NCBI GenBank assembly: GCA_035489015.1 | Contig: DATHKR010000111.1 | Span: 21,894-85,893 of the forward strand | DNA: 64,000 nt | Source: DATFRY01 sp035489015 | GTDB taxonomy: Bacteria; Myxococcota_A; Polyangia; Haliangiales; Haliangiaceae | Direction: 5' to 3' | Shown here: positions 54,501 through 63,154 of the stretch, in pieces | Numbering within the stretch: the stretch's first letter is position 1 | Layout: every line of letters begins with the position of its first letter | Notes under the pieces: model-generated | The model's database searches: none | Seen by the model: the letters and a program-made list of their open reading frames with translations, nothing else | What the model was told of the DNA's origin: nothing | Translations under genes and position numbers: made by a program

Positions 54501-55962
54501 GGCGATCGCGCTCGCGGTCGCGCCGGGCCAGCCGATCCTCGAGCGCCTTCCTGCGCCCGGCCAGGAGCCCCGACGCCACGCTCAGCTCGCCCACCTCGGC
54601 GCGCTGGCGGCGGAGGGTCGCGTCGGCCAGCGAGACCCGCGCCTCGACGTCGGCCAGCTCGGAGCCGAGCCGCTGCCGCTCCACGCCGAGCGCGGCCAGC
54701 AGCGCCGCGCCGGTCCGGCCGAGCGCGCGGAGCAGGGGAGCGAGCTCGAGCGCGCTGCGCGCCAGCGCCTCGCGCAGCGCGTCCGCGTCCGCGTGGGCGC
54801 GCCTGAGCTCGGCCAGCTTCTCCCCGGCCCGGGCGGCGGCGAGCGCCTCGGTCGCCGCGCGCGCGCGATCGCTGGCCTCGGCCCTCGCCGCCTCTGCCTC
54901 GTCGACCTCGAGCTCGAGCCCGCGAAGCTCGAGGCCCCGGGCCCACCGCTGGAGCTTGTCGCGCTCGTTGCCGGCCTGCCGGGCGCGCTCGTCGGCCGCG
55001 CCGGCCCGGACGAGCATCGCGTCGCGCTCGCCGCCGAGCTGCGCGCGCCTCTCGTCGGCCGCGGCGCACAGGGCGGCGATCCGGTCCAGCACGGCGGCTC
55101 GCTCGGCGCGCGCCGCCGCGCGCTCGCGCGCCGCCGCAGCGAGCGGCTCGAGCGCGGCCAGCGCCTGCCCGAGGAACCCGAGCTCGCGCTGGAGGATCGG
55201 CCGGCGGATGAGCTGCTCGCGCAGCTCGCCGAGGTTGCCGACCACCTGGTCCGCTCGGCCCGACTCGAATGCCAGCGCCAGGAGGAAGCGGATGAAGTCG
55301 GCGGCCGATGCGAAGCGGAACACCTCGTCGGCCGCGCCCTCGCGCTTGTTCATCTCCAGCTGGTAGCGGAACAGCTCCGGGTCGAGGCCGAGCTTGTCGA
55401 GGTGATCGAGCCACACCCGCTGCTGCTCGGTCACCACCACCTCGGCGCCGGGGCGGGCGTGCGCCTCGGCCCGCAGCCAGTCGCGGAAGCCCTCGAACGA
55501 GCCGAGCCCGGCGCCCAGCCCTCGGATCGGCAGCGCCTCGAAGGCGATCCAGTCCCCGGCGCGAAGCGAGAACCACAGCCGCTGCAGCTTGCTCTGGTCG
55601 GCCGACGCCTGTCCGCCCTTCCAGGCCAGGACCTGCCCGACCAGCCGCACCTCGCGAGGAGCGCGCTCTCCTTCGGGCGCGACGTCCCACTCGCTGACCA
55701 CGAAGGAGAGGTCGCCGCTCTTCACGTAGTCGCCGATCCGCCGCGCCTTGCCCTCGGCGGTGCTGCCCAGGAACTCCGCGCGGCTCGGGCGAAACAGCGA
55801 GAAGAAGAGATTGATGATGGACGTCTTGCCGCCGCCGTTGCGCAGCCACAGCACGCTGTCGACCCCGCCGCCGCCCGCGCCGCGCAGATCCAGCACCACC
55901 GGATCGAGCCGGGCGTCGCGGTGACCGATCGACGAGAACGCGAGCCGGAGCAGCCGGGCCAC
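51580..55962 (-). CDS. jetC: Wadjet JetC/MukB-like SMC ATPase
   Basis: The 1460-residue protein has an N-terminal ATPase half with Walker A LRNGGGKTS (about 40-48), very long charged coiled coils, and a C-terminal half with the ABC signature TFSRGQQLTAAI and Walker B MLLLDNPIGT near 1378. In the Walker B the usual catalytic Glu is Asn (LLDN). The protein belongs to the MukB/MksB/JetC SMC-like group and should form a DNA loop-extruding motor. I chose the GTG at 55962, 1 bp after the jetB stop. No subtype of Wadjet is assigned from sequence alone. Confidence 0.88.
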   Translation of the reverse strand: MARLLRLAFSSIGHRDARLDPVVLDLRGAGGGGVDSVLWLRNGGGKTSIINLFFSLFRPSRAEFLGSTAEGKARRIGDYVKSGDLSFVVSEWDVAPEGERAPREVRLVGQVLAWKGGQASADQSKLQRLWFSLRAGDWIAFEALPIRGLGAGLGSFEGFRDWLRAEAHARPGAEVVVTEQQRVWLDHLDKLGLDPELFRYQLEMNKREGAADEVFRFASAADFIRFLLALAFESGRADQVVGNLGELREQLIRRPILQRELGFLGQALAALEPLAAAARERAAARAERAAVLDRIAALCAAADERRAQLGGERDAMLVRAGAADERARQAGNERDKLQRWARGLELRGLELEVDEAEAARAEASDRARAATEALAAARAGEKLAELRRAHADADALREALARSALELAPLLRALGRTGAALLAALGVERQRLGSELADVEARVSLADATLRRQRAEVGELSVASGLLAGRRKALEDRLARRDRERDRLIREGWLERRETADEGMARWAAAGDGGRQRADDAEEKATEARQRLDQIAARTAQVAGDLAEQRAAAARLWADHEAAIAWRDRLAAAPLLTVIEGTEAVDLGAAGLEARVRRRAEGLDRELLARAVDGAEDRQALRVLEETGLLPPAREVDRVCQALRERGEVAHAGVSYLAENLAPDRVAALLVCDPARFGGVVVLRDSGLDAARAIGADAGLRAPVQVSRIEPEDLVPGARPDRAAVVAPSPALYDRRAAEARRAELEGLGSERARIERGLAEERRVAEALAEDLHRYVDAHGGGKLEALERAAQLADERRDLAARELAELSAEQNTVGARLAELERLVAVERKAAVRADAAHRALNHFLDEHDAAAPAARDELEEVGRSIRDTDRRLGELADLIERSERGLEGLREDRRDSRRRCDECEAEERSVSHHAGADEDDEGTDQSESEGACEPGPPPTLEPTLDQARARHRILLEEHDRRVSQDKRRWQLEQIEAALLQLGRQLSTLSAGLPAGAIAEVAALSDPAGEVAARQAGQRSADQKVAEHKASVREATRRLDEARRRRDAADLPADRPAPLTSAAAREAAEETRIAAQAAAEETQRHAQEAAGARARAVELERSAAELERVPAGLRAVVEGAALELPPATPAALPEELEVVTERAADLRRAFTAVRDAAIAAEARVRDLAERVRRLAGAAEHAELRAQYRERMKDETEELAAGAARLAAGLDERRAVIEGQLAAIERDRAILLDSLAALGDDAERFLQRTTRASVMPAGLGAWADRPYLRIDFQFPAAADERRARIEPLVDRLIDRARLDGNDLVREVVTELAGTRGFEVRILKPDAVLRPEPVPIAAITTFSRGQQLTAAILLYCTLVQMRARTRGRSTGATDAGMLLLDNPIGTCSSVPLLQLQRRIASQMRVQLVYATGVDDLEALDTLPNKIRLRNAHRDRATGDQHVTLEGQLEAVRVVERAAP

Positions 55963-55963
55963 G

Positions 55964-56680
55964 TCAGCCTCGCTCGCCCAGCCGGCGGATGAGCCCGAAC
56001 GCCTCGACCGCGGCCAGCTCGCGGACTTGTAGCCGGTAGGCGCCGAGCGCCTGGAACGTGCCGCCGTCCTCGTCGCCGACCCGCCGCACGAGGCCACCCT
56101 GCTCCAGGTGCTCGAGCGCATGCGCCACCATGCCGGCCAGCGTCCCGGGCGACCGGCGCCCGTCGCGGGTGGTGCGAGTCTCGGCCCGCGCGAGGATCGC
56201 GACCCAGGCCGGCGCGAGTGCCGGCTCGCCGTCGACCGGATCGTCGCCCCCGTGCGCCTTCAGCTCCTCGCACAGGTCGACCAGGTAGCGGACCAGGCGG
56301 CCGACCCCCAGTCGCGCGCCGACCACCGACTCGACGTCCTCCAGGTGCTGCGAGGTGGGGAAGCACCAGGCCGCGATCGCCAGGTGGATGAGCCCGTGCG
56401 CCATCCGCTCGTCGACGGTCATCTGCCGCCGATAGTCGGTGAGCCGCTCGGCGAACACCCCGTCGTCCTCGGCGCCTAGCGAGAGACCGTGGTCGGTCGC
56501 GCCCAGCACCAGGAGGCCGAGCCCTCGTGCCGTGGCTTCGACCACCACCCGGAACGAGCTGTCGGCCCGGAAGCGCTGGAGCAGCTCGCGATAGGTCGGA
56601 TCCGCCGCCGGGCGCCGCTTGCCGTCGAGCCCGCGCGCGATCAGGCGACCGGCATCCTCGGCTCGCTCCAGCTCGCTCAT
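55964..56680 (-). CDS. jetB: Wadjet JetB/MukE-like winged-helix subunit
   Basis: The 238-residue protein is a MukE/JetB-like accessory subunit: a helical N-terminal half (YRRQMTVDERMAHGLIHLAI, FPTSQHLEDVESVVGARLGV) and a C-terminal winged-helix region (GTLAGMVAHALEHLEQGGLVRRVGDEDGGTFQAL). It should bind the kleisin JetA and DNA. The ATG overlaps the jetA stop (ATGA), and the stop is 1 bp before the jetC start. Identification rests mainly on operon position and secondary-structure pattern. Confidence 0.78.
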   Translation of the reverse strand: MSELERAEDAGRLIARGLDGKRRPAADPTYRELLQRFRADSSFRVVVEATARGLGLLVLGATDHGLSLGAEDDGVFAERLTDYRRQMTVDERMAHGLIHLAIAAWCFPTSQHLEDVESVVGARLGVGRLVRYLVDLCEELKAHGGDDPVDGEPALAPAWVAILARAETRTTRDGRRSPGTLAGMVAHALEHLEQGGLVRRVGDEDGGTFQALGAYRLQVRELAAVEAFGLIRRLGERG

Positions 56681-58158
56681 CCCGCCCTCGCCACGACCAG
56701 CTCGTCGCCGCCAAATCCAGGATCGTCGAGCGGTAGGTCCCCGCGCTCGACCGCCAGCGACGCCCGCCCCGTGCGCGCCCGACCATCGAACGCCAGCAGC
56801 ACCTCCAGCACCACCAGCGCCAGCGTCGACGGAGCCGCGCCGTCGCCCCGGGCTCGCGCCAGCAGCTGACCGAGCGCGATCGACTGGCCGCCGAGCCGGC
56901 CGAGGATCGCCTGCGCCGCGGCCTGGTCCGCCGGCGAGAAGCGAGACGCCGGCACCGGCAGCTCCTCGAGCTCGATCGAGACTGGCTCGATCTCCTCCGG
57001 CTCCTCGTCGCGGCGGCGAGCCAGTAGCCGGGCAATGAGCGCGGGGAGGTGCACCACCGCCGGGGGCCGGGGCGGCACCAGCCGGCCGAACAGCCGCTCG
57101 GCCACCCCGGCCAGCGCGCCCGCGGGCGCGACGAGCGCGGGCCGCAGCACATCCGCCTCGAGATCCGGCAGCGGCGCCAGTGCGCGGGGCCGGAACGCCT
57201 GCCGGTCCTGCTCGTCGAGGTACTGCTGGTTGGCCGGGATGATCCGCCGGTGCAGCCGAAGGTGCCGCTGATAGCACTCGTCGAGAGTGTCCTTGAGCGA
57301 CACCAGCTCGGCCGCCCCGCCGGTCGCCGCCTCCAGCCGCCGCTCGACCGCGCCGATGAGCTCACGCTCCCCGTTCAGCCGGTCCTCGAGGTGATCGCGA
57401 GCCTGATCGAGCAGCCCGAGCACCTCGCGAACCCAGTCGATCTGCTGCACGTCGCGCCGGGTGGTCTCCAGGATCCCGACCAGCTTCTGCTCGTACTCGA
57501 TGCTGCGAAGCCGAGCCCGCTGCGCCGTCCGCACCGCGTCCGCGATCCGCCCGCGAGCCACCTGGGCCCGCAGCACCGCCTCGTCGGCGATCTGAGCATC
57601 CTCGACCGGATACTCCAGCATCCCGGCATAGAGATTGATCGCCTCGGTCGTCGCCTTGAGAACGATGGTGCCATCCGCCAACGAGTGCTCGCGCAGCAGA
57701 TGAAACGGAATGTGCCGCCGCGTCGCCCCCTCTGCGTCGACTGCCAGATAAGGCTCGCGGAACGCCTGCCGCCGCTCGCGCTCGTTCAGCAGCGCCTCGA
57801 CCACAACCAGCGCGATCTCGTCCGCCTCTGCCGCCGTCAGCGACGGCTGACACTGCAGCACCAGAGGCCGGAGCCCCTCGCACAGCTCGGCGACCGCAGC
57901 CCCGCTCCCCAGCCCCATCTGCTCGATCGTCAGATCGAGCGCGCGGAGCGCCAGCGCGCGCAGATCCTGCTCCGACAGATCGACATCGCGCATCCCCTTG
58001 GACGCCTCGACCCGGTGCAGCGGCGCCGTGCGGATGAGAGTCCTCAGCCGGCGAGTGAGCGCCTCCTGCCAGCTATCCTGCTCGGGTCCGGACACGCTGG
58101 GCGGAAACGTAGATCGAGGCCCTGACGCCCCGCCGACGACGAAAAAGCGGCGCGCCAC
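56677..58158 (-). CDS. jetA: Wadjet JetA/MukF-like kleisin
   Basis: The frame encodes up to 493 residues. It has N-terminal winged-helix-like helices (EALTRRLRTLIRTAPLHRVE, LLNERERRQAFREPYLAVD), a long central coiled coil (RARLRSIEYEQKLVGILET, LLDQARDHLEDRLN) and a C-terminal winged helix (RFSPADQAAAQAILGRLG). This is the kleisin layout that links the two JetC heads. The start is undecided: GTG 58158 gives the longest protein, but GTG 58095 marks where coding-like sequence begins; neither has a ribosome binding site. It is the first gene of the operon and divergent from the gene at 58227. Confidence 0.8.
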   Translation of the reverse strand: MARRFFVVGGASGPRSTFPPSVSGPEQDSWQEALTRRLRTLIRTAPLHRVEASKGMRDVDLSEQDLRALALRALDLTIEQMGLGSGAAVAELCEGLRPLVLQCQPSLTAAEADEIALVVVEALLNERERRQAFREPYLAVDAEGATRRHIPFHLLREHSLADGTIVLKATTEAINLYAGMLEYPVEDAQIADEAVLRAQVARGRIADAVRTAQRARLRSIEYEQKLVGILETTRRDVQQIDWVREVLGLLDQARDHLEDRLNGERELIGAVERRLEAATGGAAELVSLKDTLDECYQRHLRLHRRIIPANQQYLDEQDRQAFRPRALAPLPDLEADVLRPALVAPAGALAGVAERLFGRLVPPRPPAVVHLPALIARLLARRRDEEPEEIEPVSIELEELPVPASRFSPADQAAAQAILGRLGGQSIALGQLLARARGDGAAPSTLALVVLEVLLAFDGRARTGRASLAVERGDLPLDDPGFGGDELVVARAG

Positions 58159-58226
58159 TCCCGCCGCGATCTCGCGGCGTTCGTCGGTGAGCGGGCCAGA
58201 TCAGCCCGCCGTGGTATCGGCGAAGG

Positions 58227-59360
58227 ATGAGCGAGTACCAGTCCTACGAGTTCGTCGCCCTCGACCGGCCGCTCTCCCCGAAGCAGATGGAGCAGCTGCG
58301 CAGAGTCTCGACCCGGACCGAGATCTCGCCGACCCGCTTCTGGAACGAGTACCACTGGGGCGACCTCAAGGCCGACCCCGCGACGCTGGTCGAGCGTTAC
58401 TTCGACGCCCATCTCTACGTCGCGAACTGGGGGGCGCACCGGCTCATCCTGAAGATGCCGACCGCGCGCCTGGACGTGAAGGCCCTGAAGCAGTACTTCG
58501 GCCATGGCCATGCGGCGCGCTTCAGGAGGACCGGCGACCACGTGACCCTCGACCTCACGAGTGACATCGAGGAGCCCGACGACGACGAGATGACGAACGG
58601 CTCGGCATCTCTCGCCGCGCTATCTCCCCTGCGCGCGGAGCTACTCCGAGGAGATCTCCGCCCCGCCTACCTCGCCTGGCTACTCGCCGTGCAGCAGGAC
58701 GACCTGGACGACGAAGCCACCGAGCCTCCCGTGCCCGCCGGCCTCGAGCACCTGACCGCGGCACAACAGGCGATGGTCGACTTCTTCCGCATCGACATCG
58801 ACCTCGTCGCAGCGGCCGCATCGGGCAGCAAAGCGTCCGCGGCCGATGACGACGCCTTCCGTCGATGGGTTGCCCGCCTGACGCCGAACGAGAAGGATGC
58901 CTGGCTGAAGCGAGCCGCGCACGATCCAGATCTCGCCCTCGGCAGTGAAATGTTGCGCACCTTTCGCGGGGCGAAGACCCATGAACCGCCGGCCGGTGCG
59001 CGCCGTCGCGTGGCCGACCTTCGAACCGCCGCCGACACCCAGCGCGACGCGCGCGAGCAAGCCGAGCTCGAGAACATGGAACGAGCCAGGGCGGCCGCCC
59101 ACGCCAAGCGCGAGCGCCGCCTCGTCACCCTCGGCCGCGGCATCGACGCAGCCTGGGCCAAGCTCGAGAAGCTCGTCGAGTCGAGCGCCTACGACGATGC
59201 CGTCGAGCTGGCGGTCGACCTTCGCGATCTCGCCGCGCGCGACGGAAAGGCATCCGGCTTCGCGGCGCGCTTCGAGACGATGCGCAAGCGGCAGGCGCGG
59301 CGGCGGGGATTCTTCGACCGGTGGAAGGTGGCCACCAGGGACGGAAGGGGGAGGACCTGA
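58227..59360 (+). CDS. Hypothetical protein divergent from the Wadjet operon
   Basis: The 377-residue protein starts with a conserved-looking opening (MSEYQSYEFVALDRPLSPKQ, then FWNEYHWGDLKADP) that I associate with a widespread uncharacterised family, often encoded next to SWIM zinc-finger proteins. The C-terminal third is a charged coiled coil (RDAREQAELENMERARAAAH, and on to KRQARRRGFFDRW). There is no signal peptide or membrane segment. It shares an intergenic region of at least 68 bp with jetA, so joint regulation is possible. Function unknown. Confidence 0.7.
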   Translation: MSEYQSYEFVALDRPLSPKQMEQLRRVSTRTEISPTRFWNEYHWGDLKADPATLVERYFDAHLYVANWGAHRLILKMPTARLDVKALKQYFGHGHAARFRRTGDHVTLDLTSDIEEPDDDEMTNGSASLAALSPLRAELLRGDLRPAYLAWLLAVQQDDLDDEATEPPVPAGLEHLTAAQQAMVDFFRIDIDLVAAAASGSKASAADDDAFRRWVARLTPNEKDAWLKRAAHDPDLALGSEMLRTFRGAKTHEPPAGARRRVADLRTAADTQRDAREQAELENMERARAAAHAKRERRLVTLGRGIDAAWAKLEKLVESSAYDDAVELAVDLRDLAARDGKASGFAARFETMRKRQARRRGFFDRWKVATRDGRGRT

Positions 59361-59939
59361 TCGCCACGGCAAACACGAACCGAGTGGATGCGGCCCCCAT
59401 GATCTGTTCGACCGTGGCCCGACCCGACCGAGACGCACGATTTCGGTCTGCGTCGAGCCCGTGATCCCCGAGGGGTGAAGCGAGCCCCGATCCAGCACGC
59501 GGCGCCGGCGGGCGCTACCCGCGGGCCATCAGGCAGTTGCTTGGATCCGCCCCTCCACCGAGACTGGATGTTCGGCCGAAGTGAGCAGGCATTCCGGGGG
59601 CGAAGAGCCGAGCCCACGCGCAGGATCCAGAGGTTCAAGCACGGGTCGCAGGAACCTCTCCAGGGGGCGCAGCTCCGCTGCGGTGGCTGACCGATCGATG
59701 ATCGGGTCTCACGAGCTTCCACGAGCGACCGCAGGATGACGGCAACGATCCCCACACCAGCGTCGGCGCTCGGCGCGCTCACCCAGCGCCGGATCCTCGA
59801 GCGCGCGTGCGCGTCTTTGGCGTCCGGCTGCAGACCTCATCCGCCACGAAGAGCAGCTCGCACAGTCGCCGGGCGCGCAGCTCGAGGGGCGCCTCGAGGG
59901 CCCGAACGTCGCGCACCACCTCGCGCGACAGTGGCTGGG
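59361..59939. other. Gene-poor stretch with decayed coding sequence
   Basis: No intact gene is supported here. Just before 59940 a short plus-strand peptide (LWRPAADLIRHEEQLAQSPG, ending HHLARQWLG with a stop overlapping the next ATG) reads like the C-terminus of a protein whose upstream part is missing. The rest has no recognised feature. The area looks like decayed defence-island DNA. Confidence 0.4.
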
Positions 59940-60152
59940 ATGAAAGTCCATCTCGCCGACCTCATCATCGGCGAGGCACTCCAGCCCGGGATGACGCTCT
60001 TCCCACGGCGCAAGAAGTTGGGCGATCGAGTCGTCACGTTGCTTGCCGTGGCCGGGTGGACGACCAAGCATCCCGCCGATCGCTCCGGGCCGTCCGACGA
60101 GACTACGTCAACGCCACGACCCGTCGAGCCAGGGCCTCGTGTACCTCGATGA
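59940..60152 (+). pseudogene. RAMA-like domain fragment
   Basis: An ATG opens a 70-codon frame whose first ~43 residues (VHLADLIIGEALQPGMTLFP, then LGDRVVTLLAV) resemble the N-terminal half of a RAMA domain, a DNA-modification-associated module. The second half, normally with a Gly-Trp near its end, is missing: the frame turns into Pro/Arg/Thr-rich sequence. I read it as a remnant of a restriction- or defence-associated gene. The family resemblance is weak and could be checked by profile search. Confidence 0.4.
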
Positions 60153-61371
60153 TGGCCGTGAACCACCGCGCAGGCTGTTCCTGGTGAGCGCGGGCAACGT
60201 GGATGAGGGCAGACTCGAGGCCGCCCACCTCGATCGAAGCGACACAGAAGCAGTGCACGATCCGGCTCAGGCGTGGAATGCCCTGACGGTGGGTGCCTAC
60301 ACCGAGAAGGCGCTGGTCCAGGATCCAGCGTGGCACGGATGGCAGGCCCTGGCTGCGTCGGGTGACCTGTCGCCGTGGAGCACCACCGGCGTTGTGTTCG
60401 CCGAGCCCTGGCCGATCAAGCCGGATGTGGTCTTCGAAGGCGGCAACATCGTGCGCAACGCGAAGGGGCAGATCGACTTCCCATGCCCTGATCTCTGCCT
60501 CCTCTCGACGCACTACCGACCGGCGCAGAAGTCCTTCGTGCTCAGCTGGGCGACGAGCGCAGCGGCGGCCCAGGCAGCCCGCATGGCTGCGGTGATCTCG
60601 GCCGGCTACCCTGGTCTGTGGCCAGAGTCCGTCCGGGCGCTCATCGTCCACTCGGCCGAGTGGACTCCAGCGATGCAGGCGCACCTCGGCGGTGCAGGCG
60701 CCAAGCGGGCGCGCGCTCGACTCGTGCGGCGCTACGGGTTCGGTGCTCCGCGCATGGAGCGGGCGCTGCGCAGCGCGAATGACTCGCTGACCCTGATCGC
60801 CCAGGGCACGATCCGCCCCTTCGTCGACGGAAAGATGCGTGAGATGCATGTCCTCGAGCTCCCCTGGCCCCGTGACGTGCTGCAAGGCCTCGGAGCAACC
60901 CCTGCGCGGCTCAGAGTGACGCTCTCGTACTTCGTGGAGCCCAACCCTGGCCGTCGGGGCTGGAAGAGTCGGCACCGCTACGCGTCGCACGGCCTCCGTT
61001 TCGAGGTGAAGGGGCCGACCGAATCAATCGAGGAGTTTCGCAAGCGGCTCAACCAGCGCGCGCTCGACGAGGACGAGGCGCGACCCTCGTCCGGTGGGAG
61101 CTCTTCGGAGTGGTACCTCGGAGAGCAGGCTCGCAGCCACGGATCGATTCACTCGGACATATTGCAGGGCTTCGCCGCCGACGTTGCCGAGCGCGGAGTG
61201 GTCGGCATCTATCCTGTGAGTGGCTGGTGGAAGGATCAGCCGAAGCGAGACCGGAGTGAGAAGGGCGCCCGGTACGCGCTGGTGGTTTCCATCGAGACGC
61301 CGGGCGTCGACACCGACATCTGGACGCCAGTGGCGCAGGAGGTCGGCGTGGCGGTCGAAACCATCCTGTGA
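60130..61371 (+). pseudogene. N-terminally truncated S8 (subtilisin-like) peptidase
   Basis: About 400 codons encode the C-terminal part of a subtilisin-family protein. RLFLVSAGNVDEG resembles the oxyanion-Asn region, and SFVLSWATSAAAAQAARMAAVISAGYP holds the catalytic Ser in TSxA, followed by helices and a beta-rich C-terminal domain. The Asp and His catalytic segments that should precede it are absent: upstream lies unrelated remnant sequence. The open frame begins at 60043 but credible protein starts near 60130. S8 peptidases of this kind occur with ATPase partners in defence islands; no partner gene is here. Confidence 0.65.
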
Positions 61372-61687
61372 GCGAGGGCGGACGGGATTTGCATGAGCGT
61401 ATCCGCCTGAAGCGAGCTGGCCGGCTCGCTGTGCGGCGCGCTCTGGTCGACCGAGGTGGCCCGCTGCCCCAAAGGCGGCGGTGCTCTTTCTGGTCGTCCG
61501 ATCGCAGCGTCGGTCCGCGCTCGTGCGCGCGATGACCGCGTCTTCTCTCGCCGCCATCCTCGCGTGCAGGGGGCAGACGGGAGGCTCGCCGCGCGTGTTT
61601 CCCAGGGGTGGGCGCATCGTGGTCACGGTGGACCCAGGGTGCGTACCGTTTCGCGACGAACTGCATCAAGGCAATGCAGAGCGAGAA
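61372..61687. other. Gene-poor stretch between truncated peptidase and beta-lactamase-like gene
   Basis: No gene is supported. A hairpin (AGCGAGC, loop TGGCCG, GCTCGCT at 61411-61430) lies about 40 bp past the peptidase stop, without a T tract. A short plus-strand frame at 61481-61711 has no recognisable protein and overlaps the convergent gene. The stretch probably belongs to the same decayed island. Confidence 0.4.
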
Positions 61688-62854
61688 CTACCTCGCGAAC
61701 GAGTCGAGTAGCGGGAGAAACGCGCTGTCGACGGCCGCTGTCGCCACCTGATCGCCGCGGTTGGTCACGACGGCGAAGGCGAGATTGCGGGCTGGAGCTA
61801 GCCACACGGTGGCAAACCACAGCGTGTTGCTACCGCTGTGGGTGAGGGCGGTCCCGCCGGCCCATGGCCGCTCGGTGACGATCCAGCCGCAGGCGTAGTC
61901 GCCGCCCGGTGCCGGGGTCTGCAACCGCGTCAGCGTGGCCTGGGCGATGAGGCCCGTGGCTTCGTGGCGGGCTCCGGCCAGGTGGACGGCCAGGAACTTG
62001 CCCCAGTCGGCCAGCGAGCAATGGACGGTCCCGGCCGGGCCGAGCGCCGGCGGATTGTCAGCCTGGGGGCCCGGCTCCACCGGCGTCGCGACGCCTCCCG
62101 CGCCGATCGTGTGGCCGCGGGGCTGGTCGACCCGGCCGGGCGCGCCGGGCGGACCGAAGCCGCACGAGGACATGTGGAGCGGCGCGAACAGCTCCTTCTG
62201 GAGCAGCTGCTCCCAGGAGGCCCCGGTGGCGCGCTCGAGCGCCGTGCCGGCGATCATGTAGCCGGCGTTGGAGTACTCGAACGTCCCCGGCGGCCGGGCC
62301 GGGGGGCGCGAGAGGATCGCGCGGACCGCGTCGAGGCGCGCCCCGGGCGCGTCGCCGTCCGACCACATCTTCGACCAGACGTCGGCCGGGATGTCGGCGG
62401 GCACGCCTCCCCGGTGGTGGAGGAGCTCATCGAGCGTCACGTCGGCGTAGCCCGGATCGATGGTCTCGCCGGCGAACAGCGCGCCGATCGTGTCCTCGAA
62501 GTGAATCCGGCCGCGGTCGACGTGGATGCCGATGAGCGTGGCCGTCATTGCCTTGGTGTCGGAACTCAGGTGCCACTTGTCGTCGGTGGTGACGCGGGTC
62601 GAATCGCCGAGCTTGCGGGCGCCGGACGCGCCGATCGCCGCCAGGCTCGGCCCCCGCCACACGGCGCCGGCGATGGCCGGGAGGTCGGCGCGTGCGCGGA
62701 CCTTCTCGAGGGTGTCGGAGATATCGACCGGTGGATCGATCACGGCTGGGCTCCTCTTCTCGTCGGAGCGTTTGGCTCGTTCCGAGCAGCCGACGAGGGC
62801 GATCAGGAGTATCGCCATCGAGGTCGCTGTTCTCGGCGTGCAACGCATGGTCAT
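61688..62854 (-). CDS. Serine beta-lactamase/esterase-like lipoprotein (class C fold)
   Basis: The 388-residue protein has a lipoprotein signal (MAILLIALVGC). The class C beta-lactamase/penicillin-binding fold shows the SxxK motif SDTK in HLSSDTKAMTAT, YxN in EYSNAGYMIAG, and HSG in ALTHSGSN as the KTG equivalent. This family includes esterases, D-amino-acid peptidases and beta-lactamases; which of these it is cannot be told. GAGG 8 nt before the ATG at 62854 supports that start. It is likely anchored in the envelope. Confidence 0.85.
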   Translation of the reverse strand: MTMRCTPRTATSMAILLIALVGCSERAKRSDEKRSPAVIDPPVDISDTLEKVRARADLPAIAGAVWRGPSLAAIGASGARKLGDSTRVTTDDKWHLSSDTKAMTATLIGIHVDRGRIHFEDTIGALFAGETIDPGYADVTLDELLHHRGGVPADIPADVWSKMWSDGDAPGARLDAVRAILSRPPARPPGTFEYSNAGYMIAGTALERATGASWEQLLQKELFAPLHMSSCGFGPPGAPGRVDQPRGHTIGAGGVATPVEPGPQADNPPALGPAGTVHCSLADWGKFLAVHLAGARHEATGLIAQATLTRLQTPAPGGDYACGWIVTERPWAGGTALTHSGSNTLWFATVWLAPARNLAFAVVTNRGDQVATAAVDSAFLPLLDSFAR

Positions 62855-63154
62855 GTTCGGATCCTCTCTTCGAAGGATGGGACACCGGGCGGCGCGGGGC
62901 AAATCGGCGCTGCCGCTCCGGCCGGCGAGCAGCGGGAGTCGCCAGCAAGCGCCTCCCCCGATCGCGCGCGCAAGTTGCGCGTGCGAATCGCCCGCGAGGA
63001 GCGCTCGGCCTGGCGCGGATCGGCGCTGGCCACCGGGCCAGGTTTCCAGCCCATGGGGTCGATCCGGGAGTCTGCGCGGCCGCTCGCCCGCGGCACGCGG
63101 GTTGCTGTGGGGTCCGGTGCTGATCGCGGTCGATCGGCGGACAAGGAGAGTGCG
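62855..63154. other. Divergent intergenic region, no feature seen
   Basis: The 300-bp gap between the divergent beta-lactamase-like and propeller-like lipoprotein genes must hold both promoters. I see no clear repeat, operator or small gene. An AAGGAGAG ribosome binding site marks its right end. Confidence 0.4.

Noticed and set aside
51319..55992. 1557-codon plus-strand frame opposite jetC
   Set aside because: It mirrors the coiled-coil gene on the other strand. The minus strand carries Walker A, ABC signature and Walker B in order, so the plus frame is a shadow.
61481..61711. 76-codon frame between the truncated peptidase and the beta-lactamase-like gene
   Set aside because: No family, no ribosome binding site and overlap with the convergent gene. 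The apparent lipobox is not enough.
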